From Rhyacophila brunnea (lineage: Eukaryota > Arthropoda > Insecta > Trichoptera > Rhyacophilidae), in contig JAGYXB010000020.1 in assembly GCA_022495005.1 (NCBI GenBank), positions 2,108,001 to 2,172,000 of the forward strand: 64,000 bases of DNA, given 5' to 3'. Below, piece by piece: positions 35,501 to 46,756 of the stretch; the first letter of the stretch is position 1; every line of letters starts with the position of its first letter. The notes under the pieces were generated by a model that was not told where the DNA came from, made no database searches, and worked only from the letters and a program-made list of their open reading frames with translations. The position numbers and the translations under genes were made by a program.

Positions 35501-36223
35501 CTCCACTCCGTTCAGGCAAGCTCAAGGTTTTCCTACACACACACATACATTAACGTAGCGTCAACCCACGAAATTAGCATCTCTAGTTACATTTAGAAGC
35601 AGCAACCCTCGACTTCATCCCTAAGGCATTTTACTCGAAGGACCTATTCTAAAATAATTAGATAGTTTCCTGACGATGAGTAACTGTTCTAGGCGACTTT
35701 TGATATTCCAACTTTAGACTTCTCAAAACTCAACCAACCATTTTTCAACCCTTCGTAGTTTCGATAACGCACTTTCAAACTACTCCACTGCACCCTGTTA
35801 ACGAACATACAGTTGATATGTACTAACAGAGCAGCTTCTAAGCTAATCCGAGCATGCGCAAACGCCCTCGACAGCTTATATCTCTCTTAGCCCTGTGGAT
35901 CCACTCACAAGCTAAGTTACCATTTCCACACTTCTGCACACATTGCAAGTCGGAAACGCCAGAAGATTTCATCTTACGAGCAGCTGAATGACAAATTCCC
36001 TCGTACTCAATGTTTTCAAATGGCCCGAAAATACCTTGGTTGAACCCACAAGCCTAAACTAAATTGGACACTCTATCAAATAATTCAAGTCACAACCCCA
36101 GCTTCTGCATAATAACTTAATGCTATTTTCATACTACCTATGTTATGTCAATCACCTCACAACTTGTAACAAAATTGCACACACCACACATGTAACAAGG
36201 AAAAATCTAAGCGAGCCAGACGA
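35501..36223 (+). other. Degenerate internal region of the LTR element
   Basis: Where protease, RT, RNase H and the integrase core should lie there are about 700 bp without a usable frame or pol motif. This is the site of the large internal loss. Confidence 0.6.
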
Positions 36224-36508
36224 ATGACGACATCAAAAAAGAAGACTCCACTTCAATCACCGTTCAATGGACCATATGAAGTGATAACACGCAACACACG
36301 TACTTATGTCATTTGCAAACATGAAAAAAATATCACGGTTTCAATCGATCGTTTAAAACCGGCATATTTATTTAACGAGAATAACTTGCATACGCAAACA
36401 ACGCCGACAAAGGGAACTGACCTCGGACAAACACAATATGTAACCCGAACAGGCCGTCGTGTCCGTTTCCCGGAGAGACTAGGTCAACAAAATGCAAAGG
36501 AACAATAA
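36224..36508 (+). pseudogene. C-terminal end of integrase (GPY-type module)
   Basis: Open for 94 codons. LQSPFNGPYEVITR near the start and VSIDRLKPAYL about 20 residues later form the GPY/F module found at the end of gypsy integrases. TRTGRRVRFPERL just before the stop is also typical of this protein end. The HHCC zinc finger and DDE catalytic core are missing, so it cannot integrate DNA. It is in the right order and strand for a pol terminus. Confidence 0.8.
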
Positions 36509-36777
36509 ACCATAAATATCGCACACGGCACGCGCCGCCAGAATGTTCAAGCGTCAAATTGCAAAACAACGACACGAGTTTCATTGTTATTACAAAACCA
36601 GTGCAAGCAAAAAAACCATACGAGTGACCGAAATACAGGTCAGTATGTTTTTGCACAACGACAAAACGCTTCGCAAGCAAGAAAATAACAATATATATTG
36701 GACCACACAGCTGGAATAACCAGTGTGAAATACGAGAGCAGTAACAAATCAAGTTACTAACGCCAACATCCGATAAC

Positions 36778-37023
36778 ATGGGTTCCCAGCAGACAAAAGA
36801 GGAAATCGTGCTGTCACAAGCCGCCGCGGGTGGCACCATCATAAATGACACATCAGCAGCCAACCAGCTTTCTTGGACAACTTTTGCAATCGTCATCATC
36901 ATCATTGCAGCAGCAACCAGTTTCCTGTTGTGGAAGCTTTGCAAGAAACACCTCACAAAAAGGATCCTCAAGGACATCAGGACAGACGTCCCAGGATCCC
37001 GAGCACCACCAAGACAACTTTAA
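36778..37023 (+). CDS. Small predicted myristoylated membrane protein
   Basis: Complete 81-residue frame between the integrase relic and the polypurine tract, the place where an envelope gene would sit. It begins MGSQQT, with Gly2 and Thr6 in the arrangement recognised for N-myristoylation. Residues 7-32 are polar. Residues about 33-52 (WTTFAIVIIIIAAATSFLLW) form one strong hydrophobic helix, directly followed by the basic stretch KLCKKHLTKR, whose Cys55 could be palmitoylated. There is no signal peptide, glycosylation-rich ectodomain or furin site, so this is not a classical env. The frame is open while gag and pol have decayed, which hints that it is young or kept. Its role is unknown. A membrane-targeting or trafficking factor for particles is one guess. 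Confidence 0.6.
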   Translation: MGSQQTKEEIVLSQAAAGGTIINDTSAANQLSWTTFAIVIIIIAAATSFLLWKLCKKHLTKRILKDIRTDVPGSRAPPRQL

Positions 37024-37088
37024 CGCAAGAGTCACCATGCTACACACCGTCTATCTTCCTGCATCACGACCTGCCACACCAGATCGCT

Positions 37089-37098
37089 AGGGAGGGGG
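37089..37098 (+). other. Polypurine tract
   Basis: AGGGAGGGGG lies two bases before the 3' LTR, the standard plus-strand primer position. Confidence 0.75.
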
Positions 37099-37100
37099 TC

Positions 37101-37896
37101 TGTCGGGACTAGCATGGAAACTCACCATTACATATAAATTATCATAATATATTTAAGTATCTAATAATATTTGTTACTATGTAAACTAGTTGATAAGAAA
37201 AGCGTGTTGGCATGATTCATAATCTGACTGACTGCACACACTGGCAGGTCAGTCAACTTTCGCAGCAATTTGCAAGACATCAAATTTCATTGTAAACACA
37301 TTTGCTTTCTTGATAAATTATAATTATTCACAATAATTATTGAGCAACATTGTAACAAGTATGCGTTAGCAGCATTTCCGCGGCCTTATAAGGTAATCAG
37401 GAAATGTGCCAACTTATCAGATTTGCTCGTACTTAGTAAACTCACAGTAAACAAGTGACATGTGGTCACCGGTCAACGCCCTGACCTCAGATAACCTTTC
37501 TTTGTTATAATTTCTATAAAAGCTCAAAGCGGGGCGAATCTGATAACACACGTCGTCAAATCTTTGAAACACATAGTCGAACCACTGCTCGTCGCTCTCG
37601 GTTCAACTTTTCTCATAGCAACACGCCTTTATAATTTAACCTTATCAATTTAACTGTAATTCTAAATATATTGTCTGTAAGAATTGTTCAAGTATTGTTG
37701 AGGAGAATAAACTGAGATTTACTCAAACACGCATCTACCTTCGATCCATTGAAGTCCAGCTACCTTCATCATCCAGTATCATTGAGAGCAATAAATCTCA
37801 ATTTACGAACTGCAATAGACTACAACACATTCGAGTCTCTTCTGATCAGTTTTACTACTGGATCATCTTCATCCTTCACATCACCTCCTCGCAATA
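37101..37896 (+). repeat. 3' LTR
   Basis: 796 bp, nearly identical to the 5' LTR. Differences cluster near 37560-37630 and there are a few small indels (for example TCACC inserted near 37880). Confidence 0.92.
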
Positions 37897-37900
37897 GATC

Positions 37901-38730
37901 TTTCAATCATCAAATTATCAAGTGAATAATAAAAAGTTTAAAATTTCCCGCGCAGAAATATCTTATTCCATGTAGCAAATAAAAAATAGACGGTACATTG
38001 TGTGTATTATATATATATATCAATAATAATACTATGAACGGTTAGGTTAGGTACTAAATTATGTTCCAATCATTGGTTCCAATTAGTAACTTTACGTTCC
38101 CAGAATGTATTGTTTTTCGGTTACGAATTGTATACTTCCCTCCAACAAGTAGTCAGAAGTTTTGTGTATCCCCCATGACGTGATCTGAATTATAATATTA
38201 TGCTGAATCCAGAAATCTTCTTCGTTATGCCGCCAGCCTCTTATTTACGCTGGTTTGTCATTGGAACATAATATTATTACAGTATAATTTTTATTTAAAA
38301 CTAAGCAGTGATGTTAAAAAGGTTTGTGTTCCATGGATTAGTACGGTAGAATGAATCATTTAAATCGCCTACCGAGCAGTTATACTATACAACTTCATTA
38401 ATTTATTGGATAATAAAATAACATAGCATAACATTTAATAATATAATAGGCACTTCACTGTGATTGTTTTGATAATAATATATGCTATTCAGTATAAAAA
38501 TAACCAACCAACCAACCAACGTAATATATTATTAAAATTGTTGATATCTACATATTATTCTGTTGGGATTTAAAGGTAAATATCTTTAGTAAGACCTAAA
38601 TGATAAAATAGACCAACCCAGACAAGACGAATACTTAGGCCTTCACCCGAAGAGGGGTTCTTACTAACCAAACAAACTAATTACATACCATTGTTCAATT
38701 TATAAACATTATCTAATAGTATCATATACT
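37901..38730. other. Non-coding DNA with an (AACC)n microsatellite
   Basis: No gene. An AACC run lies at about 38502-38519 and GGTTAGGTTAGG at 38040-38051. Confidence 0.45.
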
Positions 38731-38962
38731 GGCCCACGGTGGCCGCGCGGCATAAGCGTTGGACTATAAAGCCGTAGGTCCCAGGTTCGAATCCTGGGTC
38801 TGGCAAGTACACATATTGTTTTTCAATTTGTGTGTGTCAGGGTATGGACCTAATAGGTTGAGCAAGTGGCTGGCATCCATTTCTCGTAAAAAACAAAATC
38901 TGTCAATACAAACCTCCACTTTGTGGAGGCCCATATGATCCTATCAGGATCGGACATGGTCG
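38731..38962 (+). mobile_element. tRNA-derived SINE, family 1
   Basis: Full-length plus-strand copy. The head GGCCCACGGTGGCCGCGCGG carries the B box GGTTCGAATCC. The body contains TAGGTTGAGCAAGTGGCTGG and the end is GGATCGGACATGGTCGGA. An AT-rich simple tract follows (38990-39120). Confidence 0.88.
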
Positions 38963-39282
38963 GAATTATATACAAAAATAAAAAATCTTTATATATATAT
39001 GTATTATACAAAAATATAAAAAAATTAATAATTAATATTAAATAAATTAGAAAATAAGTGGATAATACAACCATAGATATATATATACATAATAGATATA
39101 TTCATAGGTTATATATATATATTCATTAGAAATAGTCATTTAACTGTCATTTACTTTTGTTTGTAAGAAATAAAAAGGCTTTTTATTTTATTATTTATTT
39201 ATATCTTTGGTATATAATATGCAGCGGTGTTGCTATCTCATTGTAAGAGTATGAAAAGCATTGGGGCCAAATTGCATGGGAG

Positions 39283-39370
39283 CAGTGACGTCCCGCGTGG
39301 CAGGCAGATTGAGCGTCGCTTGGGGCGGCAGTTACTCGAAGGGCGGCAAATGAGGAGAATCATTTGGTAT
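39283..39370 (+). mobile_element. hAT MITE family 2, 5' fragment
   Basis: Starts CAGTGACGTCCCGCG and continues with the GAGCGTCGCTTGGGGCGGCA subterminal block. The right end is absent. Confidence 0.75.
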
Positions 39371-39838
39371 ATGAGTGGTTCACAAGCATTGTGAACCAAG
39401 TCCATTCTGGTTATTTTTGAGTAAGCTAGGTTCAAACATAATAGTAACGGCTGAGTTCATTCAAAAACTGCGAGCACGTGTTACTGAAATTTATTGTTTG
39501 TGTGTTAAATATAAAGTTATTGGTAATTATTTTTAGTTATTTTAGTAGAACATAATATGGTTAAATATGTTGTGTTTAAATTAGCCGTACCCAGAAACAA
39601 CATGATGGTATAACGTTTCATAGTTAAGTTAATTATAATAAAATCGAGGTTCTACTGTGCGTTATTCGCAAGAAACACGGCTTCATTTTGTCAAAAAATA
39701 AGCGCTCTCTATATATAATGACTCTGAGGTGTGTACCTATATATTATAATATAAAATAGCGACAAACGGAGGGCAATAGTGACATTTGTTCAGAATATTG
39801 CATGACTTTAGTAGGTTAAAAGCAAAAGGGCTTATCAC

Positions 39839-40038
39839 CAGGGCTCGAAATGGACCGAAGCGCACCGTAGCGCTGTTCTGGTTCATAAAATTCCCAAAAC
39901 TATGAGCCAAATAAGCCATATAACAAAAATCTAACACACTTATTTTTATAAAATACATATAAAATTAAATAACTATGATTACATTTTCGTAAAATTATCA
40001 AGCCCTCCGGTTCGTAAATTTTTCCTTTTCGAGCACTG
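39839..40038 (+). mobile_element. hAT-type MITE, family 1, copy 3
   Basis: Ends CAGGGCTCGAAATGGA and TCCTTTTCGAGCACTG, with perfect 8-bp flanking repeats CTTATCAC (39831-39838 and 40039-40046). 200 bp, no coding frame. Confidence 0.93.
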
Positions 40039-40278
40039 CTTATCACTCTTCTTAAATGGTCAAAGTAGACCAAAAATATCATTATTATTTTTAATTTAGA
40101 TGTAGTCAAAGTAGCTCAGTACACACTGTGTACTACACAGATAGGTAAAAGATAATTAATATATCCCTAAAATCCCACCAAAATTGTGTCATTATTTTTG
40201 TGCTCAATATGTAAGTGATGGAGACAACCTTTTTGCTTTTAACCTACTCATTTTTGCACAGATATCTAGCTACGCCAA

Positions 40279-40672
40279 CAGTGACATCCCTAGATAAAAT
40301 GCCGCCTCTAGGCAGCGCCAAAAAGCCGCCTCATTTTTTATACAATATTTTTATCATCCTTTCATGAGCCCAATATCTAAGAAATGTGTTGTGTGGATAC
40401 ATTACTGGCAAAATATCAGAATAATTATTCGAAAATCTGCACGTGTCATTTCTGATCACCAAGGACGTTGAAGGGCAACGGAAGTAAACCAGATATCGCG
40501 AACCCGATAAAACCAGTGATTTGATTTTTTTAATGGAAAGATATTTTCGTTATTATTAAGTTTGGGTAGCTACTTCTATATATTCCAAATGATTCTCCTC
40601 GATTTGCCGCCCTTCGAGTAACTGCCGCCCCCAAGCGACGCTCAATCTGCCTACCCCCGCGGGACGTCACTG
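40279..40672 (-). mobile_element. hAT-type MITE, family 2, copy 2
   Basis: Ends CAGTGACATCCC and GGGACGTCACTG. Flanking 8-bp repeats TACGCCAA are perfect (40271-40278 and 40673-40680). Inverted relative to the copy at 2629 and about 180 bp shorter in the middle. Confidence 0.93.
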
Positions 40673-40680
40673 TACGCCAA

Positions 40681-41512
40681 TATGAGTATGTCAATATTCC
40701 ATTACCTACTATGGTAAACATCATTACTATTGATTTTGTATGTTTAATAAAGTGATGTGAAAGTAGACATTTGAATGCATTCTTCGTCGAACAATGGATT
40801 AAAAATGACCCTCGACGATGATGAATAATATAATATGTAAAATGCATTTCAGATGGTTTTGCCAGTCAATGCTTACTAATTTCTTTTTAAACATCGACCT
40901 TTAATACCCACCTACTTCCTATATCATTTGTTTGATTAGATTTTATTAGAATCTACTTTCATATTATTATTATATGATCATTCCTTTTTATTGAGCTCAA
41001 CCTTGGATTGTTCTTAAATTCATATGTATTTGGATCCACTAGATAAGTCCAAACATAACTAAAAAATCCATCGATGTAGATCGAATCATTCAACAGTGGA
41101 ATCACTGTAGAATGATTCTAGAATGCCTTCATACTGTGGCTGTATTGAATAATAATTGTTACTGGTGATTTTGTCTTTGAGAATAAAACGTTTGCAATTT
41201 TTGGACAATATTTTTTATAATGTGAATTCGTTAAAAGACCTTATTATTATGTCATGTTATTTATTAAAATTTAGTTAATTAAGTTTAATTCATTGAAAAT
41301 ATTTATGACTAATTCATACTTTAACTTTTACATTTACATTAATTCCCATTTACAATACTTTTACATTAATTCATACTTTAAAAAATAAAAACATGAACAA
41401 CTTGAAATCCTTTGTATTTATATTTTTACCTATAATAATATTACCCAAATCAAATATGTAGTGATGCCATAATACAGCGGGTGATAATATAATATACATA
41501 TCTAATAGTATT
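40681..41512. other. Unassigned AT-rich DNA
   Basis: No gene or repeat recognised. Confidence 0.4.
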
Positions 41513-41560
41513 ATCATCAACCTGAATTAATCCACTGCTAGATGAAGGCGTTTTCACGCT
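41513..41560 (-). repeat. LINE 3'-end fragment
   Basis: Minus-strand GCCTTCATCTAGCAGTGGAT followed by GATGATAAT is the 3' terminus of the LINE family at 28591. Confidence 0.5.
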
Positions 41561-41624
41561 GATTGCATTCTTGTTGGTCCAATGAATTGCTACGTTTACC
41601 ACAATATTATTATACGTGCCGACA

Positions 41625-41945
41625 GTAATACTGCTTGTACACGTGCATGGATTTAATTGCCGCAATAGTGTTTATTTTAAACTATCGCGATAATAACTGT
41701 TTACACGTAAAAGTGCTGACTGTCTCGCCAATCTCATTCTTCAAGAGTAAGCGAGACGCGATGTTGTTATTTTATAGTACTATTTGACAGGTAGTGAAAA
41801 TCGGTTAACCTCAAAATGAGTCTCTGAGTTTCATACATGCAATAATTTGCATGTTAATACATATTTACACGTGCATTTTCTTGTTATGGCCACGATAATA
41901 CGTACTGTGAGCAGTAAATCCATGCACGTGTAAAAGGGGTATAAT
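41625..41945. mobile_element. MITE H, copy 1
   Basis: Inverted ends built on CACGTGCATGGATTTA and TAAATCCATGCACGTG. It matches 51914-52352 throughout, including GCGATAATAACTGTTTACAC and TTCTTCAAGAGTAAGCGAGA. No coding frame. The exact target duplication is unclear, possibly TA. Confidence 0.75.
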
Positions 41946-42210
41946 GTTCCAATTAAATATCTGATAGTAGGTACTAATTAACGCTGTTATTATCATTATT
42001 TATATAAATATAAACTATATTATTGAAGATCATATTTACTTGCATACCTATTTTCTTCTGTCTTTCCCGTGTATTCCAGTGGGTTTTATTGCATATTTTT
42101 TAAGTGTTTTATTATTAGACATGAATTTGACCTCAATACTAATAAGGCCATCGGTTTGCAATACAATAACTCACAATAAAATGTGATATGGCCAATTACT
42201 TACGTACAAT

Positions 42211-42564
42211 CAGCGCTCGAAATGGACTATTTTACGAACAGGAGCGTTCAATAAAGTTACGAAAATATTACTATGGTTATCTAATTGATGTGTATTTATT
42301 TATGATTTTATAAAAATAAGTGTTAGATTTTTACATTACATGGGAAATCTAGCTGAGACGGTAAATTAACCCGTAGCTTACGGGCCGCACAAAATTGTGT
42401 TTTTGCCAATTACTTTTCAAATGCAAATTAACACGTTAATTACAAAATTAATTTAAAGGGCCCGTAAGCATTGTGTTAATATATCCACGAGACGGAGCGA
42501 TAATTTTAGGGATTTTACGAACCGGAACGGCGCTCCGGTGCGCTCCGGTCCATTTCGAGCCCTG
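42211..42564 (-). mobile_element. hAT-type MITE, family 1, copy 4
   Basis: Ends CAGCGCTCGAAATGGA and TCCATTTCGAGCCCTG, flanked by the perfect 8-bp repeat CGTACAAT (42203-42210 and 42565-42572). Inverted relative to the other three copies and longer because a second element has inserted at 42370-42475. Confidence 0.93.
42370..42475. mobile_element. TTAA-flanked mini-MITE nested in a hAT MITE
   Basis: A 106-bp insert bounded by TTAA on both sides (42366-42369 and 42476-42479). Removing it restores the sequence expected for family 1. Its ends read CCCGTAGCTTACGGGCC and GGCCCGTAAGCATTGTG and share an inverted GCTTACGGGCC core. The duplication suits a piggyBac-type mechanism. Confidence 0.75.
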
Positions 42565-42667
42565 CGTACAATTATTTTCCGGACACGGCTTTGAGGCTTC
42601 ATTTTGAATCGTCTAACAACCAATCAATTGCATCATCTACGTCAAAGAAAGTCATCCGTTTACTTAA

Positions 42668-43479
42668 CGGCCTACATGCCCAACGTAGGTCAAAATGGAG
42701 ATTTTATGGTATTTTCAAAGCATTAGCCTGAACATTCCTTAAAAGTTGTAGATAGGTAATCTATTTATATAATTTTAAAGCCTTATTATTCTTTATATTT
42801 ATAAACATAAACATTTATGATGACTATTAAAATGTATCGAACCGGAAAAAAAATATTTTTTTCGGTTAGGTACATGTTCAAACACGCGCGTTAACATGAT
42901 CTCACTCCCTACTTCAATTATCGTTTGTCAACTTATGGCTACGGCCGTATGTTGTAGCCTAACCACTAGGAAATGCCAATAGAAAAGGCGTATTTCAAAA
43001 AAATACTACCTTATTCTTAGGTCAGAAATGTCATTATTATAAAACAATCATTATTCGTAGAATGTTTATCACATTTTAATGGTCAACGACATAGCTTATA
43101 ATCAGTATCTTTAGAATTATCTTCAAATGTGTTAATCGTGCCCATTTTTTGAATAATAAAATGCCTAATTCTTGTCAAATTTGGGATCACAGAGATTATA
43201 AAATATATTTTTTATCGTAAATATTTCACTATATAATTTTAACATTAATTTTACAAATGGTTTTATAAATTCGTTTAAAAATTAATAAATCTTAACACCA
43301 CTGCACACGTATGTACTGAAATATGACTATATTCTAAAACATTAGATCGAGAGTTTAAAAGAATACTATTTTATGTAATAAAAATACTTTATGCAGTCAT
43401 CAAATGTTTAAAATAACTATATAATGCTTTGAAAATACCATGAAATACTCCATTTTGACCTTCGTTGGGCATGTGGACC
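42668..43479. mobile_element. TTAA palindrome family, copy C (shortened)
   Basis: The outer ends CGGCCTACATGCCCAACG and CGTTGGGCATGTGGACC are flanked by TTAA and CTAA. Internal blocks match the arms of copies A and B, but most of the left arm is deleted. It keeps the central GGTTAGGTACATGTTCAAAC region and the right arm. Confidence 0.8.
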
Positions 43480-43483
43480 CTAA

Positions 43484-44059
43484 ATATTATTTAATCTAAG
43501 CCCTTAATGTTTAAAATAAACGAACGATGGAAAGAAAACATCAAGAGATATTTTTACATTGACTTATAGACAAAAACTACCAACAGCTAATGCACATATT
43601 ATGAGATATTGTTACTTAAAATGTAAGATACTGTAAAATCACAGACAATAATCATTTAATGACGATGTTGAAGAAAGTTGAAGTTTCCTGCGTCGAGTTT
43701 CGAAGATGATTTTCGACAACCACCGGCGAAATTTTGCCTCAAGCTTTGGCGTTAAAATGGAAAGCTGTAAGAGATGCCTCAAAAATTACTTCGAGAGAAT
43801 TTCGTTTCACATGTAGATCAAGTGAAATCAAAAGGATTTGTTCAGTGTTTAACGCGATATTGATACACATATCGTCAGTATGTACATTTTGCGTTCCCAT
43901 CGTATCTATACCGTCAAAACACCGACAGTTTTTATGTCATTTTGTGATTGCTAATTAACAAAATTTGAGACTTACAACATTAGTTACTACTTACTTTTTT
44001 TGTGATTTTACCGAGGCTTTGACTCGCTGTCATATCGCCTCTTATATTCTAGAAGGGGA
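43484..44059. other. Unassigned non-coding DNA
   Basis: A 74-codon frame at 43734-43958 has no motif. Nothing else recognised. Confidence 0.4.
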
Positions 44060-44645
44060 TCCGTCGATCAGGTCCTCACTCCTATTCTTTTAAATAACTT
44101 TACAATTTTGCCTAGCTCTTCCGTCTTACCCACCGCCAGGACACCCTTCAATTCGTCGATATTCTCATAGATATCCGCAATTCGCAGCTGTACGCTGTGA
44201 AGTTCAAATTCGGGCACTGTAGTGCTATATGTACAATGTCCTCTAAAACATGACATTCATCGCAGAGCTGCGATTTGCTTCTTCCCATGAGGACATCAAA
44301 TCTTTTGCCCATTGTGTGCCCTGTTCTTAGCCTCAGTATTAACTTAAGCTCATTCCTCGTCAAAGAAGACTCTACAAACCAGGGCACCTCTCGTGGTGAT
44401 GGTAGAATAGACTCACTCCATTTCCCCTTTTCTAATGATACCCTATGGTGAAAATCTATCCACATACTTTAGCCCATTTTCTTTATAGCCTCATTCCAGT
44501 CCAGGTTTTCTGGTATCCACTGATATGGTACCCCTGAATGGCCAGCTTCATTTGCCAGATCATCTGCCCTTTCATTGCCCTAAATGCCCATGTGCGATGG
44601 GATCCATTGAAGGCATAGATCTCCTCCTCTATTTTTCTTGTCGTC
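44060..44645 (-). pseudogene. I/R1-type LINE: RNase H and C-terminal zinc-finger region
   Basis: On the minus strand, from 44645 down, the text LQWIPSHMGI, then (after a stop) GNERADDLANEAGHSGVP, is the conserved end of an RNase H domain. After a second stop the frame continues for about 105 codons (from 44465). It includes RNELKLILRLRTGHT and CDECHVLEDIVHIALQCP, the C-x2-C...H...C finger that closes ORF2 of I/R1/Jockey-group LINEs. The RT and endonuclease are missing. At least two stops make it a pseudogene. A second piece of this family lies at 46200-46355. Confidence 0.75.
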
Positions 44646-45625
44646 GATCAGTTACTACTTACTTACTTCATACTATCACGTACGCCTATGTATCGGGTCA
44701 TAGGGCAAGCGCAAGGTTACTCCACTTTCCTTGATACATCGCCACGTCTCGTGCCTTACGTCGTTTGAGATCTGAATTCAGTGTTTATCAAAGTTACAAC
44801 ATTCTACTACCGACAGCTTTAACTATATCAGAGATAAATTGTAAAATCCATAAAAAAAAATTGAAAAATGATTGAATTTCTGAAAACGCAAGTTTTCCAC
44901 AGTTTTTTTAATTGTTAGTTTATTTTTAATTATTTTTTTTTTTAACTTTTCTAGATTAACTGAAGACGATACAACGCCGCATTTGTGATTAAAAAACCTT
45001 CGTGAATAGTATAATAAGTAATAGACACTGACTTATATATTATTTATGACAAAAAGTACATTTTAACAATATGGTAATAACTCTTTTTACGTAATTTTGA
45101 TTTACTGTATTTGCCCCTCGCTTACAGAATTAATATCATTAAATTATTATTATAAATATATGTTTTTAAATTTACTTCATATCAGTAATCCGTAACTTTT
45201 AGTAGATTTTATCACTGAATTATTTCCATGTGTTGATAAACACATACTTGGGTACCATATTATTTTAAAAATTATATTATTAAATATGTTATTAATCTGA
45301 ATAATAGATATCGACTCAGATTGGTATGTAAATATATCAATAATAGCATTAAGACATATCTATTAAAAATATGACATGATAAAATCAAATAATAGTAAAA
45401 TAAAAGATCTTATCATGTCTTTATTTATTTCGTAGCCTTTTGAAATTATAAAGATCTGTCTTCTATTTTGATTAGTAGATTAATTAAAGACTAATTATAA
45501 TCATTCCCAATGGTGACATAATGTACTTATTATATTTGTTAAAGTTTCTTATCTGAATGATATTATAATATTGCGTATAATAAACTTGAACAAAGTGATT
45601 ACCTAACAATTAGGTACTATAGATT
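44646..45625. other. Unassigned AT-rich DNA
   Basis: No gene or repeat recognised apart from short A/T runs. Confidence 0.4.
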
Positions 45626-46045
45626 AGCGGTCCCCAACCGGTGGTCCGTGAGAGAATGTTGGTGGTCCGCAGAGTAATTTGAATATATTTGCAATTTTCG
45701 TATTTATTAAAAAGTTTCAATATTTATATTTTTTTTTTGCAATTTTAGTCTTACTACGTCGTCAGTCCATTTTCAATCCAAAACTTTTGATTCCATTTAC
45801 AACTACGAGTACATATTTGCGTGAAAAGACATTCTCATCAGTTACGGCAATTAAAACCAAGGACCGCAGTCGGCTTGAAATACAAACGGCTCTCCGTGTT
45901 GCTGTTACGTCATTGGAACCAATAATCCAACAGCTTGTTTCAAACAAGCAGCAACAAAGGTGTCACACTGATTATCTTTCTGTTATCTGTAATGAATCTT
46001 GTATGCATCTCTATGTCGACGTAGAATTCATATTAATTTAATAAT
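45626..46045 (+). pseudogene. hAT transposase relic with 5' terminus
   Basis: A hAT-like terminus at 45626 (TAGCGGTCCCCAACCGGTGG) is followed within 150 bp by an open frame (45679-46041). It contains TYLREKTFSSVTAIKTKDRS and then LRVAVTSLEP about 15 residues on. These are the hallmark residues of the hAT C-terminal dimerisation domain, which normally follow some 500 residues of transposase. The BED finger and DDE/RNase H core have been deleted. The 3' terminus was not located. Confidence 0.75.
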
Positions 46046-46199
46046 TGTATTGATTCTTTTTTAATAAAATAAAATTTTAAATGTTTATTTTTGCATTTTT
46101 CGTAATGAATATCTGTGTTAATAAGTTTATTTATTATAATTATTTTATCATTATATTGACATATCGAATTTTTAACATGTGTGGAAAAATACGTGGTAG

Positions 46200-46355
46200 G
46201 TAGTGATTCAGTATCGGTTTAAGTTCATTTCTCTTCAAATTAGACTCTACAAAGCAGGGAACTAAACGTGGAGATGGTAGAATTGACTTACTCCATTTCC
46301 CCTATTCTAGAGATGACCTGTGTGGTGGAAATGTATCCACATGCTTTGCAATTAT
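46200..46355 (-). pseudogene. Second fragment of the RNase-H-bearing LINE
   Basis: Minus-strand text with GKWSKSILPSPR, FVESNLKRNELK and flanking similarity matches the middle of 44060-44645, with at least one stop. Only about 50 codons remain. Confidence 0.6.
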
Positions 46356-46460
46356 TTACTTATCTACTCAATATGCAATTTGCTTGAAAGGTTTTTTATG
46401 ATTATCTAAAAATGGTGGAATATATTATATAATAACCTCAAAAAATGTGTCAAATGTGTA

Positions 46461-46605
46461 CAGTAAAAACGAAACAATGATGCAGTTCGTCGATTGTATA
46501 TGTATACACGTACAAATACGCGGTCTTCGGCTGCCTGGCATTTATCACGGCTCCCCATACGCACGCACACTATCGACCGACCGCATTATTGTTTCGTTTT
46601 TACTG
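46461..46605. mobile_element. Tc1/mariner-like MITE
   Basis: 145 bp bounded by TA. The ends CAGTAAAAACGAAACAAT and ATTGTTTCGTTTTTACTG are perfect inverted repeats, and weaker pairing continues inward (GCGGTCGGTCGAT-like). TA plus CAGT ends is the Tc1/mariner pattern. The short frames across it are incidental. Confidence 0.82.
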
Positions 46606-46756
46606 TAATAAGCAGTATAACAAGTAGTAGAGCCGAGCGTGTTAATGAGAATGCTGCGCCTACCAGAGACAACTAGCGGAAAATATAAAGCTTGTAATTT
46701 GAGATAAATTATTAATATTTTACATTTAAATGCGTTATACTCAAACAAAAGCCTTA

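Larger units (their letters stand above)
33898..37896 (+). mobile_element. Non-autonomous Ty3/gypsy (CsRn1-like) LTR retrotransposon
   Basis: A 4-kb element with two near-identical direct LTRs, flanked by GATC (33894-33897 and 37897-37900; AGATC if five bases are counted). The primer site TGGTGACCCC fits the 3' end of tRNA-Trp, the primer used by the CsRn1 clade. The end of integrase, with its GPY-type module, agrees with that clade. Protease, reverse transcriptase, RNase H and most of integrase are missing between 35500 and 36224, so the copy cannot move unaided. An intact small membrane-protein frame follows the integrase relic. The LTRs differ at only a few percent of sites by eye, which suggests a fairly recent insertion. 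Confidence 0.9.

Noticed and set aside
36372..36977. 201-codon frame on the minus strand across the LTR element
   Set aside because: It overlaps the integrase relic and the small membrane-protein frame on the plus strand, which both have recognisable content and the right strand. Taken as a shadow.
43734..43958. 74-codon plus-strand frame
   Set aside because: No motif, no splice context and composition like the surrounding non-coding DNA.
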